Shown piece by piece: positions 35,101 to 47,958 of a stretch of DNA of 64,000 nucleotides. The notes beneath the pieces are model-generated. The model saw only the letters and a list, made by a program, of their open reading frames with translations. It made no database searches and was not told the origin of the DNA. The position numbers and the translations under genes were made by a program. This stretch comes from Umbilicaria muhlenbergii (taxonomy: Eukaryota; Ascomycota; Lecanoromycetes; Umbilicariales; Umbilicariaceae). Positions within the stretch are counted from its first letter, which is position 1, and every line of letters begins with the position of its first letter. Location of the stretch: assembly GCA_000611775.1 (NCBI GenBank), contig KK106986.1:1302001-1366000 (forward strand), read 5' to 3'.

Positions 35101-36241
35101 TGTGCCCAAGCCATTTGATTAGCTAGGCTTCTCAATTTCTGCCGGAGCGAGTCATGTTTCTCAGCCGTCCTGAGCTTGTTCTCAGCATCTTGCGCCTTCT
35201 TCTTTAACCCCTCCACGTCCTCCATCCGTGTGCCCAAGGTGTTCTCGATTGCATCAACGTAATCCTCGATCAGTTGATAGTCTTGGTCTAGCTGCTCTAG
35301 TTGAACCCCCTTGACGAAGAATTTGTATTTCTCCTGTTCGCTAGAATTGTTAAGAAATTGCCGAGCCATGTCTTGGGTCAGACAGTTCATAGGGTTGTCC
35401 AGCTGGAGTGCATAGTAGTCGCATATTTCCTCGAGGTCAGCTTTCTTCGTGGAAATAAGCCGTCCAGTGGCGCTCTTCAACCTGAAGCCACTTGCGCCGG
35501 CTCGGGAGAAGTGACGCTCGATGATGATGGAGTCGCCATAAACCTCGTGCTGATAAGCGCTCTCTGCCGTGTTCTTCAATTTGACAGCTAGGGTGCATAA
35601 TCTACCATATGTCAGCTGAAGTCTAGCTGTCTTGCTCTCTTAGGCTATGCTCACTCCTGACCCTCTTTGATAAAGGACTTTAGGCTTTGCCCACGGTTCG
35701 TAGCTGAGGCTTTCCCTCCAAGACACAATGTAAGCGCCGTTAAGACCGCACTCTTGCCGCTGCCGTTATGCCCTATTATAAAATTGATAAGGGGCCCAAG
35801 GGCTACCTCCAGGTAACTATGGCACATGAAATTGCTACAGGTGACCGTTTCGATGACCCCATGGTCCGCAGGTCGGTTAACTACGCTTTCCCTCCGCTTG
35901 GAAGAGAGTTGAGTAGCTATCTGCCTGTCCAATTCTTCATCCGACTGATCGTCAAGACCGGATTCGGAACCTTCGCCATTGCTATGAGTCGCGACGCCAT
36001 CAGTGCCAGAAGCAGCGACGTCTTCATCCGAGTCGTAGTCTTCAGTGTTAAGTATGTCGTTCCGACGTTGTTCGTCTAACATACGTGCTTTCTTCCGCTG
36101 TACAGCTGTCAGTCAACCCCAAGATCCGAAGGTCAAAGGTCCTACACTGTTTTGTCGCAGGTTTGACTGTGCGCTTTCGACCGTGACAATCTCCGCTTCT
36201 CCTTCATCAAAGACTGCATGAGAGCGCTTCATGGGTGCCAT
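32139..36241 (-). CDS. SMC6: Structural maintenance of chromosomes protein 6
   Basis: Twelve exons: 36241-36146, 36097-35662, 35587-34854, 34798-34239, 34183-34090, 34038-33068, 33017-32915, 32862-32704, 32648-32509, 32454-32406, 32352-32252 and 32199-32139. They give 1167 aa (yeast Smc6, 1114). An acidic N-terminus precedes the Walker A motif [20 protein letters not shown]. Two long coiled coils flank a hinge ([28 protein letters not shown]). The C-terminal head has [20 protein letters not shown] (signature) and PIRCLDEFDVFMD (Walker B), ending [17 protein letters not shown]6 pairs with SMC5 and Nse proteins in DNA repair and replication-fork resolution. The exon 1 donor could be two bases upstream (36148) with an acceptor at 36105; either keeps frame. 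A 39-nt in-frame optional intron may lie at 33734-33772. Confidence 0.94.
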
Positions 36242-36795
36242 GGCAAGACAGCTCAGAATGCTGCGCAAGCTGTTTGAGGTCAGTATTATGAAGTCAGGTA
36301 GGGACAAAGGCACACGCGAGGCTCTGGAGGGAACGCGTGCCGCAACTCGCGCTAAAGCGTCAAGGCTCGGTCAGACGGTTTGATAAGATAAGATAAGATT
36401 CAAAGATAAGATATGATATGATACAGGCAAGTAGAAGGGCACGTCTCGATATCTTACTTGTACTTCGTAGCCAGTACTGGAAAAGTAAGGCAGCACTCCA
36501 ACTTTCGTAAGGGTCGAGTCTTTACTTCGGGAAATCAGAAAAGGGCAAGATTGTAAGGTACAAGTTGGTTTTAGACGGTTTTAGACAGTTGCAACAAGGT
36601 CTTGTACATTATTCGTTTTCCACCCTTCCGACCAATGGGATGTGTCTATTATGAGAAGATGCACTGGTGCTCTACGCATATGCCTTGTGTTGGCAGAGGA
36701 CGGTTGCAGAGCCTGCGTGCACTAAGGGACGTACTTTTAATGGAGGAGCATACCCAAGCTTTCATTTACTTGAGCATTTGAAGTAGACAAGAGGC
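36242..36795. promoter_or_regulatory. Upstream region of SMC6 with a GATAAG cluster
   Basis: No gene is seen. A tight cluster GATAAGATAAGATAAG followed by another GATAAG and GATATGATATGATA occupies about 36,381-36,422, 140-180 bp upstream of the SMC6 ATG. GATA-factor proteins (AreA, SreA, WC type) bind HGATAR, so these are potential sites; no function is shown. Confidence 0.4.
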
Positions 36796-39036
36796 TTACC
36801 TAGACCTTACGACGTTTAGCGCACCCAGCGCCCGCTGCATTCTTGTAGTCAGGTCGGATGCATCTTCAAGCCCAACACTTAGTCTAACGAGGTCTGCTTC
36901 GACCCCGAATTGAGCAGCCTAAGATGGTCAGCAGAGATCATGCGGCAATGAGAAGGGTACACAAACCCAATCAAGTTCTCCGTAATGTGCCAACAACACA
37001 TATGGCGAACTATTGAAACTCAGCAGAACGTTACTTTGCACGGTTGTCAGAAACTTCACTCACCTCAATGTGAAATTTGTTCCTAAGCTCGGGCCCTTCG
37101 CAGTCTCCATTGCATCAAAAAATGCTATCGCATCGGCAGTTGAATGGAAAGTCACCGAGAGAAGGCCTCCATAACCTCCATTGGGAGTGCGGCAAGCTTC
37201 GTAGAACGGACGTGTAGGGCTGTACTTGGGGTAGTAGACCTCCTTTACTGTAAGTAAGACACAGTCAGTCGCCTTTCGTCAGCTCAGTATATACCAGCAT
37301 GACTCACTTGAAGGAGACGCTTTGAGGACGGCACAGATTGCTTCTGCATTGCCGTTGATTCTGTCTATCCGCGTCACAAAGTCTCTGCTGTTTCTCTCCA
37401 TGAAAATAACATCCTCGGCCCAGTAGTTGTCCTCGTAGTCAATGGCCAGTTTATCTCGTAATCGTTGATAGTATCGCCCTCCTGGATTCAATATCGCACT
37501 AGTTGATAATTAGAGCAGAATAACGCCACGCAGGATGTCTAAGTGCTCACCTGCCACCCATAACATTACTGTCGCCGCTGAAGATCTTGGTGAGGCTACT
37601 AACCACGACATCCGCGTAGGGTAGCACATGTACGTTCAAGAAATTACCGATTGTCTCGTCGACTACCACCGCAAAGTCGAAACGGTCCGCCAGTAAACGT
37701 ATACGGTGGATGTCAGGTGTTTTGAGCAGTGGGTTCCCAGGAAATTCGCAGAAGAGCGCCAAGAACTTTTCGCCGCTCCTGCACCGCCTTTCGAGATCAT
37801 CGAGATCACCAGCCGAGCCGTGGCCGTAGAAGAGACAGCCAGGTCCCCATTTTTCCAGGATCTTAAGGGTATCAATATAAGGAAAACTAACAGTAGTCAG
37901 TATGATTGAGCGACCGTACACGCAACGGTGCTCACCCAAAACAGATACTTTTTAGCGGCCCTTTCACCGCCAGCATCGTCCTATGGGTGTTGAAAATCGA
38001 GCTCATACCCGTTGGGTAAAGGTAGATATCGTCTTCTGAAAACCCTGGCACGTCCCGTCTTCGCTTCATATCTCCATGCATATCCAACGCATCAACTAGA
38101 TCTACGTCCGCGGTCAGGGATCCAGCAATCCGCCTCCGTACGGCCAATTTGGCATTCGCTGTGAGCGATAGGTCGAGATTCCGGCCAAAGCGCTCCTCTA
38201 CAAATTGTACATAATCGGGTCTATCAGGATCTGGCTCACTGGGAACTGTAGAAATTCCATTCGCACGGCCATGGTGTGTTGAGAGGGTAGTGTCAATGGA
38301 GCCGCCACGCTGATACCGCCGTGGACCTTTGCCCAGTCGATGTGGAGCGGATTGTGCCTGCGCCAAACAGTCTCTTCTTAACAGATGTCCATCCTCAAAC
38401 GCTTTGTGACAGAATTCCGCGCGCCGACTTGAGATACCATCACCAGTGTGCTGCCAGAAGGATTTGGCGATTCTAAAGTGTTTCTCTGGGAACAGAACAG
38501 CGGCTATCCCGAAAAAGGCTGTGCTATTCCCTTCAACACCGGCTGCGGCTGCATCAGGGACCAGCTCCACCATTCGCACACCTCCTTGTTCCAGAGCAGG
38601 TAATTGCTTGTGGAAGAAGTCGACACACCTTACTGCAACAGTATGCGTGGGAAATAGCAAAGCTTGCTCCATTGGAGAACCCAGTTTTCGAACGATTGCA
38701 TCGGCAAATGCCGCGATTTTCCTGTCTATAAAAAACCTGATCGCGCGTTGTCAGAGAGCGGTAGTAAGCAGTAACAGAACCTGTCGACCTTGGGTATCCA
38801 TTCTTCATCTTGCTCACAACCCAGTCTTCGCCCTCTTCATACCCGACACACGCTTTCCACGTTGGCAAGGACACACTTACGGCCTATGGAGGCCAATCAG
38901 CTCGAAGGTCTTACAGGTATTCGGTAGGACCAATGGTGCCGAGACTCACATGAGCAGTGTCTGGCGGGATGGATTGACCAATTTCGCATGGGGCGATACC
39001 GGCCATAGTAGGAGCGTGCATCGTGGGCTCGGACAT
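36796..39036 (-). CDS. STR2: Cystathionine gamma-synthase (PLP-dependent)
   Basis: Eight exons: 39036-38950, 38883-38789, 38736-37936, 37886-37551, 37498-37308, 37247-37064, 37009-36967 and 36918-36796. They give 619 aa, the usual long fungal form. The start [20 protein letters not shown] is followed by [20 protein letters not shown], typical of fungal enzymes. The Cys/Met-metabolism PLP domain occupies the second half, with [20 protein letters not shown], a cofactor-contact ...[12 protein letters not shown], and the PLP lysine in [16 protein letters not shown]. The C-terminus has [14 protein letters not shown] and [13 protein letters not shown]. It makes cystathionine from an activated homoserine and cysteine, the entry from cysteine to methionine synthesis. 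Divergent from UTP22. Confidence 0.93.
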
Positions 39037-39122
39037 TGACTGAGGAATGTTTGCAACCGAGTCAGAACAAGTAAGGGTGGTGTTATTAGTGTTGATGTTG
39101 CAGAAGCAGAAGATGGGATGAG

Positions 39123-39151
39123 GATGAAGATGAAGATGAAGATGAAGACGA
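39123..39151. repeat. GATGAA microsatellite
   Basis: Four to five GATGAA units are followed by a GACGAA variant, in the probable 5' leader of the cystathionine gamma-synthase gene. Confidence 0.85.
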
Positions 39152-39514
39152 AGGAAAATATGAACAAAGACTCTGTAGGTAGAGGTAGTAGGTAGGCATC
39201 GGCGCGTCGGTGACTGTTAAGGTGCAGGCGAAATTGTGAAGCCGAGATCGGCCGCATGGTACCTACCAGTGCTACTCACGGTGCCACGCTGCCTTACCTT
39301 AAGGTCACGGGCGAGCACCGCGGGCGCGTTCGTGGGGTGCGCTAAACAAGAGCTTAATTGTTTTTCCGAGCCTCCTACGTCTCACGTTCTACGTCTGTGC
39401 GCCGAAAAGTTGGAAAGATACTGGATAGCTTATTCAGGCAGCTTGGAATATACAGCACGGGTCAATTCCCTATGACCCTATGGCCCTATGACCCTAACTT
39501 GCCCTGTCACCTGG

Positions 39515-39548
39515 CACCTGTCACCGGCCACCTGTCACCGGCCACCTG
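39515..39548. repeat. 14-bp minisatellite near the UTP22 start
   Basis: Two full copies of CACCTGTCACCGGC and a partial third end 35 bp before the UTP22 start codon. An earlier CCCTATG-type direct repeat precedes it at about 39,472-39,496. Confidence 0.85.
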
Positions 39549-39582
39549 TGATCCTGGGTGCCGCTCTGCACCTATTCGACCA

Positions 39583-42500
39583 ATGGCGCCACATGCGTTG
39601 AAGAGGCGCAAGCTCGATCAATTATCCCGCCGTGAAGGACACCCCTCCGCGGCTGCCTTCTCGACTGACCAAGATCCCCACAATGGAGCCCTCGACAAAA
39701 ATGGAGGGACGGCGTCAGCTATCACAAATCCAGCCGGTGCTGTTGAGAAACAAGACTTCGGTGGGGATGGTGAAGGCGCCGCAGGCGACGTATACAACTC
39801 TAGTATCTTCAAGCTTCAAATGGACGAGCTTCTGGCAGAGATGCGGCCTGACTACGAGAGGAGGCTGAAGAAGGTCGAGAAAGCGCTGCATAGACTCAAG
39901 GCTACCCTAGAACGGATCCCTGAGCAAGAGCCATTACCTGTGAGTCCGACTTCCAAAACATGTGGTAGTGGACCGGCCTGACTAGGCCAAGGTACTGGAA
40001 GCGGAACGCAACCTGAGGAAGTCTTACAAGATCATAGTTCCATTCCCAGAGCCTCGACCGCAGACTGAGGTCAAGTATACTTTGGCATACAAGAAACCAG
40101 CGGATATAAATGTTGTTGGCAGCTATGCTCTGAAGACAGCTGTGAAGATGGAAGGGGTCCTCTCTGTCGACATGGCTATAACCATACCCTCGGTATGCCG
40201 TGTCACCCTTCTGGAGAGCCAGTCATTGACGTTAGGTGCAGAGTCTATTCCAAGACAAAGACTATCTCAACCATAGATATTTCCACAAAAGGGCTTATTA
40301 CCTGGCATGCTTGGCAGCAGGCATTCAGGCGGACAATGAATGTAACTTTGAACTTAGCTTTGCGTTGCAGAACGATAATGGATTACAACCTATCCTTATA
40401 GTCGGACCGGCTGGAGGTCAGAGTTCTCCCAAACGAGCGACTTTCCCGAATCCTACTCACCAAGAAGCAGATGGTAGCGAATACGATTTCACCGCCTCGA
40501 AATGTATCATCAGGATCATTCTGGCGGTTGCCGAAGATACATTTCTCAAAGAGAAGACCCTACCAAACCGTAATTGTCTTCGAAGATCAAGCAGCAATGT
40601 TCCGCAGACCGCGAAACCAGGCGTACCGACACCATTCTATAACGCAACATTAAGATCCGAAAGCGGGGTTACTTCGTATCTACGGTTCTTGCACGGTACG
40701 TCAGCAAGATGCAACACTTTTAAAGATGCTTGTCTGCTTGGCCGAATATGGCTCCAACAGCGAGGACTCGGGACTGGTCTTGCAAGAGGTGGCTTCGGAC
40801 ATTTTGAGTTAGCGGTGACGATGGCGGTCCTTCTGCAAGGCGGTGGTGCAAAGGGCAAGCCAGTGTTATCTACGGGCTACAGCAGCTACCAACTTTTCAA
40901 GGCTACCTTGCAGTTCTTAGCTGCAAGAGATCTCATGCAGAATCCATTGGTCTTCCAGTGCAATTATGACATCCAGTCCAATGCTGATACTCCTCTCTTC
41001 TTTGATGGTCCCCGGGGGTTGAACGTTTTCTTCAAAATGACTCAGGGGTCATATGCTGTGGTAAGTTCCAGGATTACTATAGTATGACTTACTCACTGAT
41101 ATATTTAGCTACGGCATGAAGCACGTGTGACTCTGACATTGCTCAACGAATCCTCATTGGATCAATTCGAGCCTACTTTCATAGCGAAGGTTGATAATCC
41201 GCTCGAGAGGTTTGACAGTTTGATGCGGTACGTCTTAAGTGGGGTTTCACGATTTCGCTGTAGCTGATTAGCTGTTGAAGGGTACGAATACCATCTTCGA
41301 CAGTAGCAGTGACTGTTATCGAAACTTTCGAACTCTGTAAGAAAATCTACAAGGCATTGAGCATGGGGCTCGGCGACCGTACGAGTCTTGTATTTCCTAT
41401 AGCGCCAGCGACAAAACTTTGGTCAATTACCGCATCGAGCTCCAACACCAACACAGACCGCAGCCTCCTCATAGGATTTTTGCACAACCCGGAGCAGGTC
41501 GACCGAGCTGTCGACCATGGTCCGCCTGCCGAAGACAGGAAAGCAGCCGCTGCGTTCAGAAAATTCTGGGGGGAGAAGGCTGAGTTGAGACGCTTTAAAG
41601 ATGGTAGCATACTAGAGAGCTTGATCTGGACAAAGAACGCTTCCATGGGATCGATAATGGGTCAAATCGTAACCTATGTGATACAGCGTCATATCAGCCA
41701 AGAGGTTGCCGATACCATTGAGTTTATCGGGAAAGATGTCGACAATATGCTACCATTCCCCGCTTCTGACGGATCCCAACGACTGACGCAATTCCAGCCC
41801 TTGATGAATGCATACCAAGGGTTGGAGAAACAAGTCAGAGAGGTGGAGGGTCTGCCTTTACAAGTTCGGGACATAGTCGCAAGCAGTCCTCAGTTGCGCT
41901 ACAGTTCGGTCACTCCGCCCCTACTCGCTGCTGATCACGTGTCTTTTCCGCCCGCGGACTGCCACGTCCAGTTCGAAGGCTCGGCACGATGGCCTGGCGA
42001 CCTAGTGGCAATTCAAAAGACCAAAATTGCGTTCCTACTCAGAATGGGCGAGCTTTTGGAGGAGTCGACGGATCTCCTAATTACAAGATTGGGTTTGGAA
42101 AACCGAACCCAAATGATCCTGAATACCGCCTTCCTCGACGTTGTGTACCCCACCGGGGCAGCCTTCCGCCTGCGAATACATCACGATCGCGAAAAATCAC
42201 TTCTCGAAAGCGAGGTCAAAAACATGTCTCAAGACATTCGTAGCAGAGAAGAAGCTGCACATGCCCTGTCGGCGTACAAACGCGATTTCGTACAAGGTCC
42301 ACTTCACACACAAGCTCTTCGCACCCTTTGCACCCGGTTCCCGTTGCTCTCGCCCTCCATCCGCCTCGTCAAGACCTGGTGCAACTCCCATCTCCTCTCC
42401 CGGCATGTAAGCGAAGAACTTATGGAACTCTTGACCATCCATACTTTCGTGCATCCATACCCATGGCAAGCTCCCGGAAGCATCCTGACAGCTTTCTTAC

Positions 42501-43216
42501 GCACTTTGACATTCATCTCAAAATGGGATTGGCGGTCGCAACCGCTCGTTATCGACTTCGGTGGCGATATGACTAGCACAGACGTTGATATGATCAATCT
42601 TCGATTCGAGGCGTGGAGGAGGATTGATCCCGGCATGAATCGCGTAGTCATCTTTGCTGCAACGAACCATGATCTTGATGGGGTCACGTGGACGGAGCAA
42701 GGGCCATCGAAGGTCGTTGCCACAAGGTTGACCAACCTGGCGAAGGCCGCCTGTAGCATGGTCAAAGAGAAAGCACTGGATCTTGACTTGAGAGGCGTAT
42801 TCATGTCCTCGTTAAGAGATTACGACTTCCTGATACATCTCAATCCCAAGTTCACAGACCTTAGTCGGAACCAATGTGGGAAGCAACCGACGTTTAAGAA
42901 TCTACGGGTACAATCGCCCATGGACACAGCTTCGGTAGGCTATAATCCCGTCAACCTCTACCTCCAGGAGCTCAAGTCCCTTTACGGCAACAACATCATT
43001 TTCTTCCACAACAGTAATTGGGGGGCCATCATCGCTGGATTGTGGAGCCCGCAGACTGGTCTGAGGCCGTGGAAGGTAAATCTTACGTATTCCACGATGC
43101 CAGCCATGCAGCAACAGGACGGCATTGAAGCACAAATTAGCATAAACAAGACGGCCCTCTTGAATGAGATTGCAAGGCTGGGCGGAGACCTGGTGACAAG
43201 CATCAAGTCACCGTGA
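39583..43216 (+). CDS. UTP22: U3 snoRNP protein Utp22 (Nrap/NOL6 family)
   Basis: Five exons (39583-39939, 39986-40192, 40242-41060, 41109-41227, 41281-43216) give 1145 aa (yeast Utp22, 1237). The start MAPHALKRRKLDQLSRREGH is the first ATG after the upstream repeats. Family landmarks: PDYERRLKKVEKALHRLKAT, VGSYALKTAVKMEGVLSVDM, LNHRYFHKRAYYLA, LGRIWLQQRGLGTGLARGGF, KFWGEKAELRRFKDGSILES and VIFAATNHDLDGVTWTEQGP, ending with the HNSNWGAIIAGLWSPQTGLR stretch. Nrap proteins are inactive nucleotidyl-transferase relatives that scaffold Rrp7 and the UTP-C module in the nucleolar small-subunit processome. It converges with POM152 over 168 bp. Confidence 0.96.
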
Positions 43217-43384
43217 CGACAAATATATCGGCATCTGATGTGTACATACATGCATTGGTCTGAAATGGGCATAATCCCAGAGTTGTTATTATGTTCGATC
43301 ATCAAACACTCCTCATGCTCCTATATGCACGCTGAAAATACATTGACTTGTCACTGATTCTTGTTCTTATCCTTCTTCATCTTG

Positions 43385-46300
43385 TCATGTGTATGTCAAC
43401 AGTTTCTGGCTACCTTTTCCGCCCTGTTCGCCTTGTCTGGAGAATGCACAATATCGGTCACGGATAGCCACCACCTCATAAGTGCCCTCATCCGAGGCCC
43501 GGACAGTCTTGGTATATTCATGAGACACCTCATTTTTGGTGTCCAGAACCCGGGATTTCCGCCCTTTCTGGGCGTTGGTGCTTCGTGTGTACCTGTGCAG
43601 ACAAACGCCAGTCAGCTTGTTTGCGCGATTGAGGGCCTCTAGTCTTACGTGAATTCGAAGGGCGGTGTGCCCCCAAACTCGAAGAGTATCTCCGCTTCAC
43701 CGCCCTCGTGGATGTCTACCTCGGCTGTTCTCCCTTTGCTAATTCTGACACTCGGCATCGGGTGGATGATTTTTGTTATTTCGGTCCGAGCTTTGCAAGT
43801 GTCAGTACTGGCTTTGTCGCTGAGCGCAAAAATGGTAAAGTTCCCTGGCTTCTCTGCAATCCGTTGGAAGGTCGTGGTCGAAGCGGTAGCCTTACGGTCT
43901 TTGCCCTCGAAAGTGTAAAAGATGTTGAACGGCGGTGTCCCTGCAAGAGTATATGAAATACGATCCCCCACACAGTAGTCAGTTTTCCCTTCGAGAGGCG
44001 AAATACTTGGAATGTCGGCAACATTGACCTGTACATGCGGTCCATCAAACTCGGTCTTCCTTTGGCAGCCGCGTGCATCTCGAACTTTGCGGATAGTCAC
44101 TGCATGTGTGCCAAGGGCAAGGACTCGATGCGGGATATGGAAGTTGTACTGATGGGACTCGATGTGCGGAACGGTGACGATTTCGGGTTTCGCAGTAGAA
44201 TGGTGCTTGATTCCAATCTCCAGGTGGAAAGGCGGAAGACCTGATAGTGTAACTGGGATCACTTCGTCGCCTGCTTCATCTTCTTTGCAGTAACTGTAGG
44301 TCTTCCCAGCATCAGTAAAGCGAGCGGATGGTCGCGGATATACCGTTTGCTGTACGATCAATGGAGAGAATTTCCTGCGATCGTGATCGTAGAGGGAGTC
44401 GCCGAGCTCCAAGAACTTGTACTCGTAAAGGCCGGCTTGTGAGGTCTCCATTCTAATGGATGCCGTACTTAAGCCCGCGGCAATTCTCTTTTCGCTCAAA
44501 GATGCAGGGCCACGCTCAGGCTTCCAATGTTGTTCGTACTTAATATTGTACGGTGGTGTACCTATCAGTGAAACATCGACTGCATCCTCGTCACCTTCAC
44601 AGATGTCCTTCTTGATACACTTATTCCCCACTCGCTCGATCATCGCACTCTCCGCCACTGCAAGTGATGGTCTCTGGATCCACAGGACTTCAAAGGTATT
44701 GGCCGATTCATCCACAGATCCCGGACAGCTTGCGTCATGGATGTCAACAAGTTCGTAGACACCAGCCGTGCTAAGCTCTAGAACGTCGTTGGCGTACTTG
44801 AACGTCTTCACACTGGTGCGAGAATCCGAATCTTCATGTCTGCGGTAGTGTACGGTCCAAGGAGATTCTCCAGTCAGCCTCACAGGCAGGCTGACCTTTT
44901 TGCCCTCCAACGTCTGCGTTTTTCTTTTCCCTTCTAATTGGCCAAATGAAGCTTTAGGCCTCTGGCGCCGCACTTCAATTATAGCCTCCTGCTCCAAGAA
45001 CGCTTTACAGCCTGATTTGTCTGTAACACTAGTCAGGGCCAACGTATATTCCCCACCGTCAACTAGCTTTCCGCTGTTAATTGTATACCGCTCGCTCTCG
45101 ATGTTTTGGACTGTTTGCTTCTGCCTTGTACCCCCATGAACCAGCTCGTACTCCAGAGTCCAAGGAGCTTCACCAGAGAGATGCACAGAAAACGCTAAGG
45201 GTTCCTCGATGCAGGCCATTCTCTTGGACCTAAGGTCCACAAACTGAGCAGACGGCGGGGGCTTAACATCTTGTTCCAGCACAAGATTCTTGTGCTTCAA
45301 AGATAGACGATCGTAAACGCTGTCGCTGACATCCAGGAATTCATACGTATAATGCCCTGCCTCCGGCGGCCTTAATTCAAGCTGTGCACGCAGACGATCA
45401 ACCTTCTCAATTTTCGAAATTATACGACCGCCTTTACGCTGTATGTGGTAGCGAACTTGGAAAGGTGGAGTTCCGATCAAATCGAGATCTACCATCAACC
45501 CGATGGAATTGCCCGCACATTTATCAGGGATATTCTCCGCGCGAACCGCTAAATCTGGCTCTGGTGGATTCCAGAGTAGACAAGAAGCTGGTTCAAGTAC
45601 TTCCCCACTGCAGAAGCCGGTTGATACAGACTTGAGCGTGTACAACCCTGGCTCAAGAATTTCGGGTCCATTGTAAGAGTCTTGCAGAGTATATAGCTCC
45701 GTCCGGGCACCAATGGTAGGTTCGCCGCTTGAACTTAATTCATCCTGCGGGGTAAAAGTATAGGAAATCGTGTGGGGAGAGTTCTCTATCCCTCGATTTC
45801 CTGTAGAGCTCAATCGGAGAGGAAGCCTTCTAGATCTTCCCTTTGCGACTTTCAGTGGATGTTGCGAATCACATCCATGAAGGGCGACTTTGGGCCTCTC
45901 GTGGACTGTAAAGATTTGCTCCAAGTGACTGCCTCTGGCGGGACCCTGCTGACTTTCTTCCTCCGGCCGAGAATAGTTGGCTACATTACCGCAAGCATCG
46001 TGGATTTCGTCTATTGAATATCGCCAACCTCCACTGATTCCAAGGGTTTCATTTAGTGATACTTCTATGTGCCTCGTACGAGCCCAAGAGATATCTGTAT
46101 CCTGAAGTGTAACCAAAGCCCCCGAGGTCCTCTGCTGAGCCAGTGGCGAAACTAGATTGTCGGGATGTACGCTTAGGAACGTGAAACCCAGGTCGTCTCG
46201 ATTGATGGTTTTGCTGTATTTGATCTTGAGTGGTGGCGTTGCATCGGCTTGCAAGTAGAAGTCTGACAATTCACCTCGACATTTATCCTGTGGCACTAAT

Positions 46301-47348
46301 TTAACGTAGGCCAGAGGGCATCTTACGACCAGTGTGTCTGAGAGCCTCCTCTGCACCTCGAGCTTTGATTCGTCGACGACTTTCTGAAGCCGATACAGAC
46401 CAGTCCTCTTCACCGGAAATTTGAGCACACGAGCGCTTGTGATGTCGTTCTTGCTAAACTCTCTATCGGCTTGTTTCTTGAGCTTTCCAATCTCTTTGCT
46501 GGTGACGGTGATTGTTTCGTTGGCATTTGATTCCAGATCAATGCGAAGCAACTCTATTAGGATTGGAGTCGTCTGGTTGATGTGGATCGGGAGCTCCACG
46601 GAGGTCTTTGAGATGCCAATACAGAATGGTATTTGGTCGGGATTGAGCATAGCCGACCTAAGGCGGTGGTTAGTCGTGCGAAACGATCCAAAAGCTGTTA
46701 CGTACCCTTCCGGCAAAATATGAATGATCTGTTTGCCAAGTATCAGGGACGAGTTATGAAGGATGTCTGCTGGTTTCACACGCCTCTCGGAAACTGCTGT
46801 CTCTCTATAATACACGACCTTGGTCAAACCTAGGAACCATGCGCCGAGTGGTATCTATGAGGCGGTCAGTGATATCCGGGCTTCCAGCAAAAGCGTGAGT
46901 CACAAACCGGAATGCGGAACATCAGTATGCCATTCAGCAGGGCATGCAAGAGAAACAGTATGGTCATGGTGGAGGAGGACCATTCGAGCCATGGAACCTT
47001 GAGTCCAGGCAGACCGTAGAGAAAAACGCCATCGATGGCGACCCATTTCATGAACAGCCACAGCGAGTCTGTTTGATCGGAGACCAGCCCAGAGTAGTCA
47101 TAGAGTCGCCAAGCAGTCAAACCAATATAGAAGGCTGAAATGTAGAGACGCTGCGACGGAGCATCGACCACATCAAACGGGATTAACGGCGCGTTCGGAT
47201 CGTTGCCTTGAGTGGCCAAACTGGGCGTCCTGGGGAGGGGCAAAGCTCCGGCGCGGATGCCTGGCGATGACCCATTTTGAGCCCCAGAATTCGACGTGGT
47301 CTGAGGGGTTCCAGGGTAGGCAGAGCGAAGGCGAGGAGTACCGTTCAT
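43385..47348 (-). CDS. POM152: Nuclear pore membrane protein Pom152
   Basis: Three exons (47348-46908, 46854-43649, 43592-43385) give 1284 aa (yeast Pom152, 1337). The N-terminal ~75 residues are Ser/Pro/Gly-rich. Three hydrophobic segments follow (RLYISAFYIGLTAWRLYDY, DGVFLYGLPGL, MTILFLLHALLNGILMF), then IPLGAWFLGLTKVVYYRETA. The lumenal part carries eight Ig-like repeats with a recurring xGTPPFxxxY signature: DATPPLKIKY, IGTPPFQVRY, SGEAPWTLEY, TGESPWTVHY, IGTPPYNIKY, SGLPPFHLEI, AGTPPFNIFY and GGTPPFEFTY. Pom152 is a ring protein in the perinuclear space that anchors the nuclear pore complex. Both introns follow the conserved frame. Divergent from the UCH37 gene. Confidence 0.96.
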
Positions 47349-47958
47349 GGCATCCTGGAGAAGTGATGACCGCCGGAGAAGACTGTGCGCACAGTGGAAT
47401 ACGCTCAGAAGCCGGGCAATGGTACTCGTAGAGGGGTATTGAGTTCACCGCCTCTAGGGACTGCAGGGCAGAAGCGTGTGCGCTTTGGTGTCCTTACAAA
47501 AGTTGGGTAACGACGCGTCAGGTTTCGTCGTTTCTCGTTTCTCGCGTCTTCTGGAGTGGTGAAGGTTATGGACCGAGGGACTCCTCAGAGTCTCAGACCG
47601 AGACGCACAGGGGTGGCCTATCCACAACTCTACTCTCTACAGGTAACAAATAATTTCTTTGTACCCCAACGCTACCAATCGTATCATCTTGTTACTTGCA
47701 CACAGACAACATGCTAGTTTTGCTGCACCCCAGCTGTAGGGGTGTAACACATTTAGGATGACCGTCATATAAAAGCTCGTCGCAGAGCAGATCGCGCAAC
47801 CAGTAATGTATTTGTTACCGTTGCCATACAGGTAGGGCAGTGAATTGGGAGTACACCATCTCAGTGAATTCACAGCACAGCCGAACATACGAGTGCATGC
47901 GGACGAGATACTTCCCAGCTCACCAACAACACCGCTGCACCACAAGTCCCGCTCAAAC
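47349..47958. promoter_or_regulatory. Divergent region, POM152 and UCH37-type gene
   Basis: 610 bp with no gene seen. It must hold both promoters. Confidence 0.5.

Larger units (their letters stand above)
39037..39582. promoter_or_regulatory. Divergent promoter region, cystathionine gamma-synthase and UTP22
   Basis: 546 bp with two repeats. A GATGAA microsatellite (39123-39151) lies about 90-115 bp upstream of the synthase ATG. A 14-bp CACCTGTCACCGGC minisatellite (39515-39548) lies just upstream of the UTP22 ATG. No factor site was assigned. Confidence 0.5.
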
